Shown here piece by piece: positions 1 to 11,690 of a DNA stretch of 64,000 nucleotides; within the stretch, counting starts at the first letter, position 1; each line of letters opens with the position of its first letter. Source of the DNA: Branchinecta lynchi (lineage: Eukaryota > Arthropoda > Branchiopoda > Anostraca > Branchinectidae). A program made the translations under genes and the position numbers. Below the pieces are notes generated by a model. That model worked only from the letters and a program-made list of their open reading frames with translations, was not told the origin of the DNA and made no database searches. The stretch lies in NCBI GenBank assembly GCA_023053575.1, contig JAKZAP010000075.1, positions 1 to 64,000 of the forward strand, given 5' to 3'.

Positions 1-2780
1 CCATAAGGTTTGTTTTCCCACAGGTTTGTTTTCCCACAAGGTTTGTTTTCCCACAAGGTTTGTTTTCCCACAAGGTTGGTTTTCCCGCAAGGTTGGTTTT
101 CCCACAAGGTTTGTGTTCCCACTGTGTTGGTTTTCCCAAAAGGTTCGCTTTCCCACAAGGTTGGTTTTCCCACAAGGTTGGTTTTCCCGCAGGGTTGCTT
201 TCCCCATAAGGTTTGTTTCCCCACAAGGTTTGTTTTCCCACAAGGTTTGTTTTCCCACAAGGTTTGTTTTCCCGAAAGGTTTGTTTCCCCACAAGGTTGG
301 TTTTCCCACAAGGTTGGTTTTCCCGCAGGGTTTGTTTCCCCGCAGGGTTTGTTTCCCCATAAGGTTTGTTTTCTCACAAGGTTTGTTTTCCCACAAGGTT
401 GGTTTTCCCGCAAGGTTGGTTTTCCCACAAGGTTTGTGTTCCCACTGTGTTGGTTTTCCCAAAAGGTTCGCTTTCCCACAAGGTTGGTTTTCCCACAAGG
501 TTGGTTTTCCCGCAGGGTTGCTTTCCCCATAAGGTTTGTTTTCCCACAAGGTTTGTTTTCCCACTGTGTTGGTTTTCCCAAAAGGTTCGCTTTCCCGCAA
601 GGTTGGTTTTCCCACAAGGTTGGTTTTCCCGCAGGGTTTGTTTCCCCATAAGGTTGGTTTTCCCACAAGGTTCGTTTTCCCGCAGGGTTTGTTTTCCCAC
701 AAGGTTAGTTTCCCCGAAAGGTTTGTTTCCCCACAAGGTTTGTTTTCCCACAAGGGTTGTTTTCTCACAAGGTTTGTTTTCCCACTAGGTTTGTTTCCTC
801 ACAAGGTGTGTTTTCCCACAAGGTTTGTTTTCCCCAAAGGTTGGTTTTCCCGCATGGTTGGTTTTCCCACAAGGTTTGTTTTCCCACTGTGTTGGTTTTC
901 CCAAAAGGTTCGCTTTCCCCCAAGGTTGGTTTTCCCACAAGGTTGGTTTTCCCGCAGGGTTGCTTTCCCCATAAGGTTTGTTTTCCCACAAGGTTTGTTT
1001 TCCCACAAGGTTTGTTTTCCCACAAGGTTTGTTTTCCCGAAAGGTTTGTTTCCCCACAAGGTTGGTTTTCCCACAAGGTTGGTTTTCCCGCAGGGTTTGT
1101 TTTCCCACAAGGTTGGTTTTCCCGCAGGGTTTGTTTTCCCACAAGGTTAGTTTCCCCGCAAGGTTTGTTTCCCCCCAAGGTTTTTTTTCCCACAAGGATT
1201 GTTTTCTCACAAGGTTTGTTTTCCCACTAGGTTTGTTTCCCCACAAGATTTGTTTTCCCACAAGGTTTCTTTTCCCCCAAGGTTGGTTTTCCCGCAAGGT
1301 TGGTTTTCCCACAAGGTTTTTTTCCCACTGTGTTGGTTTTCCCAAAAGGTTCGCTTTCCCGCAAGGTTGGTTTTCCCACAAGGTTGGTTTTCCCGCAGGG
1401 TTTGTTTCCCCATAAGGTTTGTTTTCCCACAAGGTTTGTTTTCTCACAAGGTTTGTTTTCCCACAAGGTTTGTTTTCCCACAAGGTTTGTTTTCCCACAA
1501 GGTTCGTTTTCCCGCAGGGTTTGTTTTCCCACAAGGTTAGTTTTCCCGAAAGGTTTGTTTCCCCACAAGGTTGGTTTTCCCACAAGGTTGGTTTTCCCAC
1601 AAGGTTTGTTTCCCCACAAGGTTTGTTTTCCCATAAGGTTTGTTTTCCCACAGGTTTGTTTTCCCACAAGGTTTGTTTTCCCACAAGGTTTGTTTTCCCA
1701 CAAGGTTGGTTTTCCCGCAAGGTTGGTTTTCCCACAAGGTTTGTGTTCCCACTGTGTTGGTTTTCCCAAAAGGTTCGCTTTCCCACAAGGTTGGTTTTCC
1801 CACAAGGTTGGTTTTCCCGCAGGGTTGCTTGCCCCATAAGGTTTGTTTCCCCACAAGGTTTGTTTTCCCACAAGGTTTGTTTTCCCACAAGGTTTGTTTT
1901 CCCGAAAGGTTTGTTTCCCCACAAGGTTGGTTTTCCCACAAGGTTGGTTTTCCCGCAGGGTTTGTTTTCCCGCAGGGTTTGTTTCCCCATAAGGTTTGTT
2001 TTCCCACAAGGTTTGTTTTCCCACAAGGTTGGTTTTCCCGCAAGGTTGGTTTTCCCACAAGGTTTGTGTTCCCACTGTGTTGGTTTTCCCAAAAGGTTCG
2101 CTTTCCCACAAGGTTGGTTTTCCCACAAGGTTGGTTTTCCCGCAGGGTTGCTTTCCCCATAAGGTTTGTTTTCCCACAAGGTTTGTTTTCCCAGTGTGTT
2201 GGTTTTCCCAAAAGGTTCGCTTTCCCGCAAGGTTGGTTTTCCCACAAGGTTGGTTTTCCCGCAGGGTTTGTTTCCCCATAAGGTTGGTTTTCCCACAAGG
2301 TTCGTTTTCCCGCAGGGTTTGTTTTCCCACAAGGTTAGTTTCCCCGAAAGGTTTGTTTCCCCACAAGGTTTGTTTTCCCACAAGGGTTGTTTTCTCACAA
2401 GGTTTGTTTTCCCACTAGGTTTGTTTCCTCACAAGGTGTGTTTTCCCACAAGGATTGTTTTCCCCAAAGGTTGGTTTTCCCGCATGGTTGGTTTTCCCAC
2501 AAGGTTTGTTTTCCCACTGTGTTGGTTTTCCCAAAAGGTTCGCTTTCCCACAAGGTTGTTTTTCCCACAAGGTTGGTTTTCACGCAGGGTTGCTTTCCCC
2601 ATAAGGTTTGTTTTCCCACAAGGTTTGTTTTCCCACAAGGTTTGTTTTCCCACAAGGTTTGTTTTCCCGAAAGGTTTGTTTCCCCACAAGGTTGGTTTTC
2701 CCACAAGGTTGGTTTTCCCGCAGGGTTTGTTTTCCCACAAGGTTAGTTTTCCCGCAAGGTTTGTTTTCCCACAAGGTTAG
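1..2780 (+). repeat. Higher-order repeat, period about 1630 bp
   Basis: The order of unit variants at about 1-1150 recurs almost base for base at about 1631-2780, an offset of 1630 bp. Matching landmarks include the 16-base unit with CCCACAGG at 19-34 and again near 1650, and the CACTGTGTTGG blocks. A further, less perfect copy of part of the pattern follows at about 2900-3750. This implies unequal exchange or segmental amplification of blocks of roughly 96 units. Boundaries were judged by eye. Confidence 0.8.
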
Positions 2781-5700
2781 TTTTCCCACAAGGTTTGTTT
2801 CCCCACAAGGTTTGTTTTCCCGCAGGGTTTGTTTTCCCGAAAGGTTTGTTTCCCCACAAGGTTGGTTTTCCCACAAGGTTGGTTTTCCCGCAGGGTTTGT
2901 TTTCCCACAAGGTTAGTTTTCCCGCAAGGTTTGTTTTCCCACAATGTTAATTTCCCACAAGGTTTGTTTCCCCACAAGGTTTGTTTCCCCACAAGGTTTG
3001 TTTTCCCACAAGGATTGTTTTCTCACAAGTTTTTTTTTCCCACTGTGTTGGTTTTCCCAAAAGGTTCGCTTTCCCGCAAGGTTGGTTTTCCCACAAGGTT
3101 GGTTTTCCCGCAGGGTTTGTTTCCCCATAAGGTTGGTTTTCCCACAAGGTTCGTTTTCCCGCAGGGTTTGTTTTCCCACAAGGTTAGTTTCCCCGAAAGG
3201 TTTGTTTCCCCACAAGGTTTGTTTTCCCACAAGTGTTGTTTTCTCACAAGGTTTGTTTTCCCACTAGGTTTGTTTCCTCACAAGGTGTGTTTTCCCACAA
3301 GGTTTGTTTTCCCCAAAGGTTGGTTTTCCCGCATGGTTGGTTTTCCCACAAGGTTTGTTTTCCCACTGTGTTGGTTTTCCCAAAAGGTTCGCTTTCCCAC
3401 AAGGTTGGTTTTCCCACAAGGTTGGTTTTCCTGCAGGGATGCTTTCCCCATAAGGTTTGTTTTCCCACAAGGTTTGTTTTCCCACAAGGTTTGTTTTCCC
3501 ACAAGCTTTGTTTTCCCGAAAGGTTTGTTTCCCCACAAGGTTTGTTTTCCCCAAAGGTTGGTTTTCCCGCATGGTTGGTTTTCCCACAAGGTTTGTTTTC
3601 CCACTGTGTTGGTTTTCCCAAAAGGTTCGCTTTCCCACAAGGTTGGTTTTCCCACAAGGTTGGTTTTCCCGCAGGGTTGCTTTCACCATAAGGTTGGTTT
3701 TCCCACAAGGTTTGTTTTCTCACAAGGTTTGTTTTCCCACTAGGTTGTTTTTCCCACTAGGTTGGTTTTCCCACAAGGTTTGTTTTCCCACAAGCTTTGT
3801 TTTCCCCCAAGGTTGGTTTTCCCGCAAGGTTGGTTTTCCCACACGGTTTGTTTTCCCACTGTGTTGGTTTTCCCAAAAGGTTCGCTTTCCCGCAAGGTTG
3901 GTTTTCCCACAAGGTTTGTTTCCCCGCAAGGTTTGTTTTCCCATAAGGTTTGTTTTCCCACAAGGTTTGTTTTCCCACAAGGTTTGTTTTCCCACAAGGT
4001 TTGTTTTCCCACAAGGTTTGTTTTCCTATAAGGTTTGTTTTCCCACAAGGTTTGTTTTCCCACAAGGTTTGTTTTCCCACAAGGTTTGTTTTCCCACAAG
4101 GTTGGTTTTCCCACAAGGTTGGTTTTCCCGCAGGGCTTCTTTCCCCATAAGGTTGGTTTTCCCACAAGGTTTGTTTTCTCACAAGGTTTGTTTTCCCACT
4201 AGGTTTGTTTCCCCACAAGGTTTGTTTTCCCACAAGGTTTGTTTTCCCCCAAGGTTGGTTTTCCCGCAAGGTTGGTTTTCCCACAAGGTTTGTTTTCCCA
4301 CTGTGTTGGTTTTCCCAAAAGGTTCGCTTTCCCACAAGGTTGGTTTTCCCACAAGGTTGGTTTTCCCGCAGGGTTGCTTTCCCCATAAGGTTGGTTTTCC
4401 CACAAGGTTTGTTTTCTCACAAGGTTTGTTTTCCCACTAGGTTGTTTTTTTCCCACTAGGTTGGTTTTCCCACAAGGTTTGTTTTCCCACAAGCTTTGTT
4501 TTCCCCCAAGGTTGGTTTTCCCGCAAGGTTGGTTTTCAAACAAGGTTTGTTTTCCCACTGTGTTGGTTTTCCCAAAAGGTTCGCTTTCCCGCAAGGTTGG
4601 TTTTCCCACAAGGTTTGTTTCCCCACAAGGTTTGTTTTCCCATAAGGTTTGTTTTCCCACAAGGTTTGTTTTCCCACAAGGTTTGTTTTCCCACAAGGTT
4701 TGTTTTCCCACAAGGTTTGTTTTCCCACAAGGTTGGTTTTCCCGCAAGGTTGGTTTTCCCACAAGGTTTGTGTTCCCACTGTGTTGGTTTTCCCAAAAGG
4801 TTCGCTTTCCCACAAGGTTGGTTTTCCCACAAGGTTTGTTTTCCCGAAAGGTTTGTTTCCCCACAAGGTTGGTTTTCCCACAGGGTTGGTTTTCCCGCAG
4901 GGTTTGTTTTCCCACAAGGTTTGTTTCCCCACAAGGTTTGTTTTCCCATAAGGATTTTTTTCTCACAAGGTTTGTTTTCCCACTAGGTTTGTTTCCCCAC
5001 AAGGTTTGTTTTCCCACAAGGTTTATTTTCCCCCAAGGTTGGTTTTCCCGCAAGGTTGGTTTTCCACTGTGTTGGTTTTCCCAAAAGGTTCGCTTTCCCA
5101 CAAGGTTGGTTTTCCCACAAGGTTGGTTTTCCCGCAGGGTTGCTTTCCCCATAAGGTTGGTTTTCCCACAAGGTTTGTTTTCTCACAAGGTTTGTTTTCC
5201 AACTAGGTTGTTTTTCCCACTAGGTTGGTTTTCCCACAAGGTTTGTTTTCCCACAAGCTTTGTTTTCCCCCAAGGTTGGTTTTCCGGCAAGGTTGGTTTT
5301 CCCACAAGGTTTGTTTTCCCACTGTGTTTGTTTCCCCACAAGGTTTGTTTTCCCATAAGATTTGTTTTCCCACAAGGTTTGTTTTCCCATAAGGTTTGTT
5401 TTCCCACAAGGTTTGTTTTCCCACAAGGTTGGTTTTCCCGAAAGGTTGGTTTTCCCACAAGGTTTGTTTTCTCACAAGGTTTGTTTTCCCACTAGGATTG
5501 TTTCCCCACAAGGTTTGTTTTCTCACAAGGTTTGTTTTCCCACAAGGTTTGTTTCCCCACAAGGTTTGTTTCCCCACAAGGTTTGTTTTCCCACAAGGAT
5601 TGTTTTATCACAAGGTTTGTTTTCCCACTGTGTTGGTTTTCCCAAGAGGTTCGCTTTCCCGCAAGGTTCGCTTTCCCGCAAGGTTGGTTTTCCCACAAGG

Positions 5701-7079
5701 TTTGTTTTCTCACAAGGTTTGTTTTTCCCACTAGGTTTGTTTCCCCACAAGGTTTGTTTTCTCACAAGGTTTGTTTTCCCACAAGGTTTGTTTTCCCACA
5801 AGGTATGTTTTGCCACAAGGTTGGTTTTCCAGAAAGGTTTGTTTCCCCACAATGTTGGTTTTCCCACAAGGTTTGTTTCCCCGCAAGGTTTGTTTTCCCA
5901 CAAGGATTGTTTTCTCACAAGGTTTGTTTTCCCACTGTGTTGGTTTTCCCAAGAGGTTCGCTTTCCCGCAAGGTTTGCTTTCCCGCAAGGTTGGTTTTCC
6001 CACAAGGTTTGTTTTCTTACAAGGTTTGTTTTCCCACTAGGTTTGTTTCCCCACAAGGTTTGTTTTCTCACAAGGTTTGTTTTCCCACAAGGTTTGTTTT
6101 CCCACAAGGTTTGTTTTCCCACAAGGTTTGTTTTGCCACAAGGTTGGTTTTCCAGAAAGGTTTGTTTCCCCACAAGGTTGGTTTTCCCACAAGGTTTGTT
6201 TCCCCACAAGGTTTGTTTTCCCACAAGGATTGTTTTCTCACAAGGTTTGTTTTCCCACTGTGTTGGTTTTCCCAAGAGGTTCGCTTTCCCGCAAGGTTGG
6301 TTTTCCCACAAGGTGTGTTTTGTCACAAGGTTTGTTTTCCCACTAGGTTTGTTTCCCCACAAGGTTTGTTTCCCCACAAGGTTTGTTTCCCCACAAGGTT
6401 TGTTTCCCCACAAGGTTTGTTTTCCCACAAGGATTGTTTTCTCACAAGGTTTGTTTTCCCACAAGGTTTGTTTCCCCACAAGGTTTGTTTCCCCACAAGG
6501 TTTGTTTTCCCACAAGGTTAGTTTTCCCACAAGGTTTGTTTCCCCACAAGGTTTGTTTCCCCACAAGGTTTGTTTTCCCACAAGGATTGTTTTCTCACAA
6601 GGTTTGTTTTCCCACTAGGTTTGTTTCCCCACAAGGTTTGTTTTCTCACAAGGTTTTTTTTTCCCACAAGGTTTGTTTCCCCACAAGGTTTCTTTCCCCA
6701 CAAGGTTTGTTTTCCCACAAGGATTGTTTTCTCACAAGGTTTGTTTTCCCACTGTGTTGGTTTTCCCAAGAGGTTCGCTTTCCCGCAAGGTTCGCTTTCC
6801 CGCAAGGTTGGTTTTCCCACAAGGTTTTTTTTCTCACAAGGTTTGTTTTCCCACTAGGTTTGTTTCCCCACAAGGTTTGTTTTCTCACAAGGTTTGTTTT
6901 CCCACAAGGTTTGTTTTCCCACAAGGTTTGTTTTCCCACAAGGTTTGTTTTGCCACAAGGTTGGTTTTCCAGAAAGGTTTGTTTCCCCACAAGGTTGGTT
7001 TTCCCACAAGGTTTGTTTTCCCGCAGGGTTTGTTTTCCCACAAGGTTAGTTTTCCCGCAAGGTTTGTTTTCCCACAAGG

Positions 7080-9871
7080 TTAGTTTTCCCACAAGGTTTG
7101 TTTCCCCACAAGGTTTGTTTCCCCACAAGGTTTGTTTTCCCACAAGGATTGTTTTCTCACAAGGTTTGTTTTCCCACTGTGTTGGTTTTCCCAAAAGGTT
7201 CGCTTTCCCGCAAGGTTGGTTTTCCTACAAGGTTGGTTTTCCCGCAGGGTTTGTTTCCCCATAAGGTTGGTTTTCCCACAAGGTTTGTTTTCTCACAAGG
7301 TTTGTTTTCCCACTAGGTTGGTTTTCCCACAAGGTTTGTTTTCCCACAAGGTTTGTTTACCCACAAGGTTTGTTTTCCCCCAAGGTTGGTTTTCCCGCAA
7401 GGTTGGTTTTCCCGCAAGGTTAGTTTTCCCACAAGGTTTGATTTAACACAATGTTTGTTTTCCCACAAGGTTGGTTTTCCCGAAAGGTTTGTTTCCCCAC
7501 AAGGTTGGTTTTCCCACAAGGTTGGTTTTCCCGCAGGGTTTGTTTTCCCACAAGGTTTGTTTCCCCACAAGGTTTGTTTCCCCACAAGGTTTGTTTTCCC
7601 ACAAGGATTGTTTTCTCACAAGGTTTGTTTTCCCACTGTGTTGGTTTTCCCAAGAGGTTCGCTTTCCCGCAAGGTTCGCTTTCCCGCAAGGTTGGTTTTC
7701 CCACAAGGTTTGTTTTCTCACAAGGTTTGTTTTCCCACTAGGTTTGTTTCCCCACAAGGTTTGTTTTCTCACAAGGTTTTTTTTTCCCACAAGGTTTGTT
7801 TCCCCACAAGGTTTCTTTCCCCACAAGGTTTGTTTTCCCACAAGGATTGTTTTCTCACAAGGTTTGTTTTCCCACTAGGTTTGTTTCCCCACAAGGTTTG
7901 TTTTCTCACAAGGTTTTTTTTCCCCACAAGGTTTGTTTCCCCACAAGGTTTCTTTCCCCATAAGGTTGGTTTTCCCACAAGGTTTATTTTCCCGCAAGGT
8001 TTGTTTCCCCACAAGGTTTGTTTTCCCACAAGGTTTGTTTTCCCACTGTGTTGGTTTTCGCAAAAGGTTCGCTTTCCCACAAGGTTGGTTTTCCCACAAG
8101 GTTGGTTTTCCCACAAGGTTGGTTTTCCCACAAGGTTGGTTTTCCCGCAGGGTTGCTTTCCCCATAAGGTTGGTTTTCCCACAAGGTTTGTTTTCCCACA
8201 AGGTTTGTTTCCCCACAAGGTTGGTTTCCCCACAAGGTTTGTTTCCCCACAAGGTTTGTTTTCCCACAAGGATTGTTTTCTCACAAGGTTTGTTTCCCCA
8301 CAAGGTTTGTTTTCCCACAAGGTTTGTTTTCCCACTGTGTTGGTTTTCGCAAAAGGTTCGCTTTCCCACAAGGTTTGTTTCCCCACAAGGTTGGTTTTCC
8401 CACAAGGTTTGTTTTCCCGCAGGGTTTGTTTTCCCACAAGGTTAGTTTTCCCGCAAGGTTTGTTTTCCCACAAGGTTAGTTTTCCCACAAGGTTTGTTTC
8501 CCCACAAGGTTTGTTTCCCCACAAGGTTTGTTTTCCCACAAGGATTGTTTTCTCACAAGGTTTGTTTTCCCACTATGTTGGTTTTCCCAAAAGGTTCGCT
8601 TTCCCGCAAGGTTGGTTTTCCTACAAGGTTGGTTTTCCCGCAGGGTTTGTTTCCCCATAAGGTTGGTTTTCCCACAAGGTTTGTTTTCTCACAAGGTTTG
8701 TTTTCCCACTAGGTTGGTTTTCCCACAAGGTTTGTTTTCCCACAAGGTTTGTTTACCCACAAGGTTTGTTTTCCCCCAAGGTTGGTTTTCCCGCAAGGTT
8801 GGTTTTCCCGCAAGGTTAGTTTTCCCACAAGGTTTGATTTAACACAATGTTTGTTTTCCCACAAGGTTGGTTTTCCCGAAAGGTTTGTTTCCCCACAAGG
8901 TTGGTTTTCCCACAAGGTTGGTTTTCCCGCAGGGTTTGTTTTCCCACAAGGTTTGTTTCCCCACAAGGTTTGTTTCCCCACAAGGTTTGTTTTCCCACAA
9001 GGATTGTTTTCTCACAAGGTTTGTTTTCCCACTGTGTTGGTTTTCCCAAGAGGTTCGCTTTCCCGCAAGGTTCGCTTTCCCGCAAGGTTGGTTTTCCCAC
9101 AAGGTTTGTTTTCTCACAAGGTTTGTTTTCCCACTAGGTTTGTTTCCCCACAAGGTTTGTTTTCTCACAAGGTTTTTTTTTCCCACAAGGTTTGTTTCCC
9201 CACAAGGTTTCTTTCCCCACAAGGTTTGTTTTCCCACAAGGATTGTTTTCTCACAAGGTTTGTTTTCCCACTAGGTTTGTTTCCCCACAAGGTTTGTTTT
9301 CTCACAAGGTTTTTTTTTCCCACAAGGTTTGTTTCCCCACAAGGTTTCTTTCCCCATAAGGTTGGTTTTCCCACAAGGTTTATTTTCCCGCAAGGTTTGT
9401 TTCCCCACAAGGTTTGTTTTCCCACAAGGTTTGTTTTCCCACTGTGTTGGTTTTCGCAAAAGGTTCGCTTTCCCACAAGGTTGGTTTTCCCACAAGGTTG
9501 GTTTTCCCACAAGGTTGGTTTTCCCGCAGGGTTGCTTTCCCCATAAGGTTGGTTTTCCCACAAGGTTTGTTTTCCCACAAGGTTTGTTTCCCCACAAGGT
9601 TTGTTTCCCCACAAGGTTTGTTTCCCCACAAGGTTTGTTTTCCCACAAGGATTGTTTTCTCACAAGGTTTGTTTCCCCACAAGGTTTGTTTCCCCACAAG
9701 GTTTGTTTTCCCACAAGGTTAGTTTTCCCACAAGGTTTGTTTCCCCACAAGGTTTGTTTCCCCACAAGGTTTGTTTTCCCACAAGGATTGTTTTCTCACA
9801 AGGTTTGTTTTCCCACTGTGTTGGTTTTCCCGAGAGGTTCGCTTTCCCGCAAGGTTCGCTTTCCCGCAAGG
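7080..9871 (+). repeat. Higher-order repeat, period 1396 bp
   Basis: Two adjacent blocks, about 7080-8475 and 8476-9871, carry the same order of variants at an offset of 1396 bp. The shared rare changes include the odd unit GGTTTGATTTAACACAATG at about 7434 and 8830, and GTTTACCCACAAGG at about 7356 and 8752. Differences include a unit-level deletion near 9500. Sharing of rare variants shows a recent duplication of the whole block rather than independent unit turnover. Confidence 0.85.
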
Positions 9872-11324
9872 TTGGTTTTCCCACAAGGTTTGTTTCCCCA
9901 CAAGGTTTGTTTTCCCACAAGGTTTGTTTTCCCACAATGTTGGTTTTCCCGAAAGGTTTGTTTCCCCACAAGGTTGGTTTTCCCACAAGGTTGGTTTTCC
10001 CGCAGGGTTTGTTTTCCCACAAGGTTAGTTTTCCCGCAAGGTTTGTTTCCCCACAAGGTTTGTTTTCCCACAAGGTTTGTTTTCCCACTGTGTTGGTTTT
10101 CCCAAAAGGTTCGCTTTCCCACAAGGTTGGTTTTCCCACAAGGTTGGTTTTCCCGCAGGGTTGCTTTCCCCATAAGGTTGGTTTTCCCACAAGGTTTGTT
10201 TTCTAACAAGGTTTGTTTTCCCACTAGGTTGTTTTTCCCACTAGGTTGGTTTTCCCACAAGGTTTGTTTTCCCACAAGCTTTGTTTTCCCCCAAGGTTGT
10301 TTTTCCCACTAGGTTGGTTTTCCCACAAGGTTTGTTTTCTCACAAGCTTTGTTTTCCCCCAAGGTTGGTTTTCCCGCAAGGTTGGTTTACCCACAAGGTT
10401 TGTTTTCCCACTGTGTTGGTTTTCCCAAAAGGTTCGCTTTCCCGCAAGGTTGGTTTTCCCACAAGGTTTGTTTCCCCACAAGGTTCGTTTTCCCACAAGG
10501 TTTGTTTTCCCACAAGGTTAGTTTGCCCGAAAGGTTTGTTTCCCCACAAGGTTGGTTTTCCCACAAGGTTGGTTTTCCCGCAGGGTTTGTTTTCCCACAA
10601 GGTTAGTTTTCCCGCAAGGTTTGTTTCCCCACAAGGTTTGTTTTCCCACAAGGTTTGTTTTCCCACTGTGTTGGTTTTCCCAAAAGGTTCGCTTTCCCAA
10701 AAGGTTGGTTTTCCCACAAGGTTGGTTTTCCCACAAGGTTGGTTTTCCCACAGGGTTGCTTTACCCATAAGGTTGGATTCCCCAAAAGGTTCGCTTTCCC
10801 GCAAGGCTGGTTTTCCCACAAGGATTGTTTCCCCACAATGTTTGTTTTCTCACAAGTTTTGTTTTCCCACTGTGTTGGTTTTCTCACAAGGTTTGTTTTC
10901 CCACAAGGTTGGTTTTCCCGAAAGGTTTGTTTCCCCACAAGGTTGGTTTTCCCACAAGGCTGGTTTTCCCGCAGGGTTTGTTTTCCCACAAGGTTAGTTT
11001 TCCCGCAAGGTTTGTTTTCCCACAAGGTTAGTTTTCCCACAAGGTTTGTTTCCCCACAAGGTTTGTTTCGCCACAAGGTTTGTTTTCCCACAAGAATTGT
11101 TTTCTCACAAGGTTTGTTTTCCCACTGTGTTGGTTTTCCCAAGAGGTTTGCTTTCCCGCAAGGTTCGCTTTCCCGCAAGGTTGGTTTTCCCACAAGGTTT
11201 GTTTTCTCACATGGTTTGTTTTCCCACTAGGTTTGTTTCCCCACAAGGTTTGTTTTCTCACAAGGTTTGTTTTCCCACAAGGTTTGTTTTCCCACAAGGT
11301 TTGTTTTCCCACAAGGTTTGTTTT

Positions 11325-11516
11325 GAATTCCTTCGTTAGAGACCCGATCACTTCACTGGGAACGTAAGGAACAAGGTTCCCTTTTGCTCTGTTGATTTCC
11401 TCCACCGAGTAGAAATCCGCACAAAGCTTAACAAGGAGGTCCTTTGGAGTCCCCGTGTCCATCCGGGTGATGAAAAAGCTGAGCAGCTCATCAATAATGA
11501 CTTTCGTCGTCGACAT
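11325..11516 (-). pseudogene. Truncated ORF (64 codons), unknown family
   Basis: From an ATG at 11516 (minus) the frame is open for exactly 64 codons up to the edge of the insertion, then reads into satellite DNA. The peptide begins MSTTKVIIDELLSFF and contains LLVKLCADFYSVEEI, an amphipathic, helix-like mix of Leu, Glu and Lys quite unlike the satellite translation. I have an impression of short N-terminal domains of this style in ORFs of invertebrate repetitive elements, but I cannot name a family. The 3' part of the gene is absent, so it is a fragment. Upstream lies a C-rich/G-rich hairpin and a (CTGAA)4 tract. Confidence 0.5.
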
Positions 11517-11690
11517 CTTTTCAATCAAAGGCAAAAAATGAAGACTTACACGCAAGGGGGGTTATAATGACCCCCCGCGAACAATAAAATCCAAACAGAG
11601 ATCCAAATTCTTCAAATCCTCAGGCAGTGGAATAGCACAGCGCACACGAGATGTTCATGCGCCGGTCGCCTGAACTGAACTGAACTGAAC
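11325..11690 (-). mobile_element. 366-bp insertion within one satellite unit
   Basis: The satellite is interrupted inside a single unit. The array reads GGTTTGTTTT up to 11324 and resumes TTTTCCCACAAGG at 11691, so the bases TTTT flank the insert on both sides (11321-11324 and 11691-11694), as expected for a short target duplication. Read on the minus strand the insert starts with four GTTCA-type repeats, then a roughly 150-bp leader with a G6/C6 hairpin (11551-11579), then an ATG and 64 open codons, and ends at a GAATTC. It looks like the 5' portion of a longer transcribed element or gene. No terminal inverted repeat or poly(A) is visible. The family is not recognised. Confidence 0.75.

Larger units (their letters stand above)
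1..11324 (+). repeat. 17-bp satellite array, first part
   Basis: Head-to-tail copies of a 17-bp unit, consensus GGTTTGTTTTCCCACAA, fill this stretch. Common variants are GGTTGGTTTTCCCRCAA, GGTTTGTTTCCCCACAA, GGTTTGTTTTCTCACAA, a CCCGCAGGG form, and a recurrent block CCCACTGTGTTGGTTTTCCC followed by AAAAGGTTCGC. The array continues after an insertion, giving about 850 units in all. Because 17 is not a multiple of 3 and the unit lacks stop codons, long open frames run in several frames on both strands. They encode 17-residue periodic peptides (for example VCFPTRFVFPQG or WENKPCGKTNLVGK). I treat these as by-products of the repeat and annotate no protein: there is no conserved start or codon bias, and the same DNA is open in overlapping frames. 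Confidence 0.97.
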
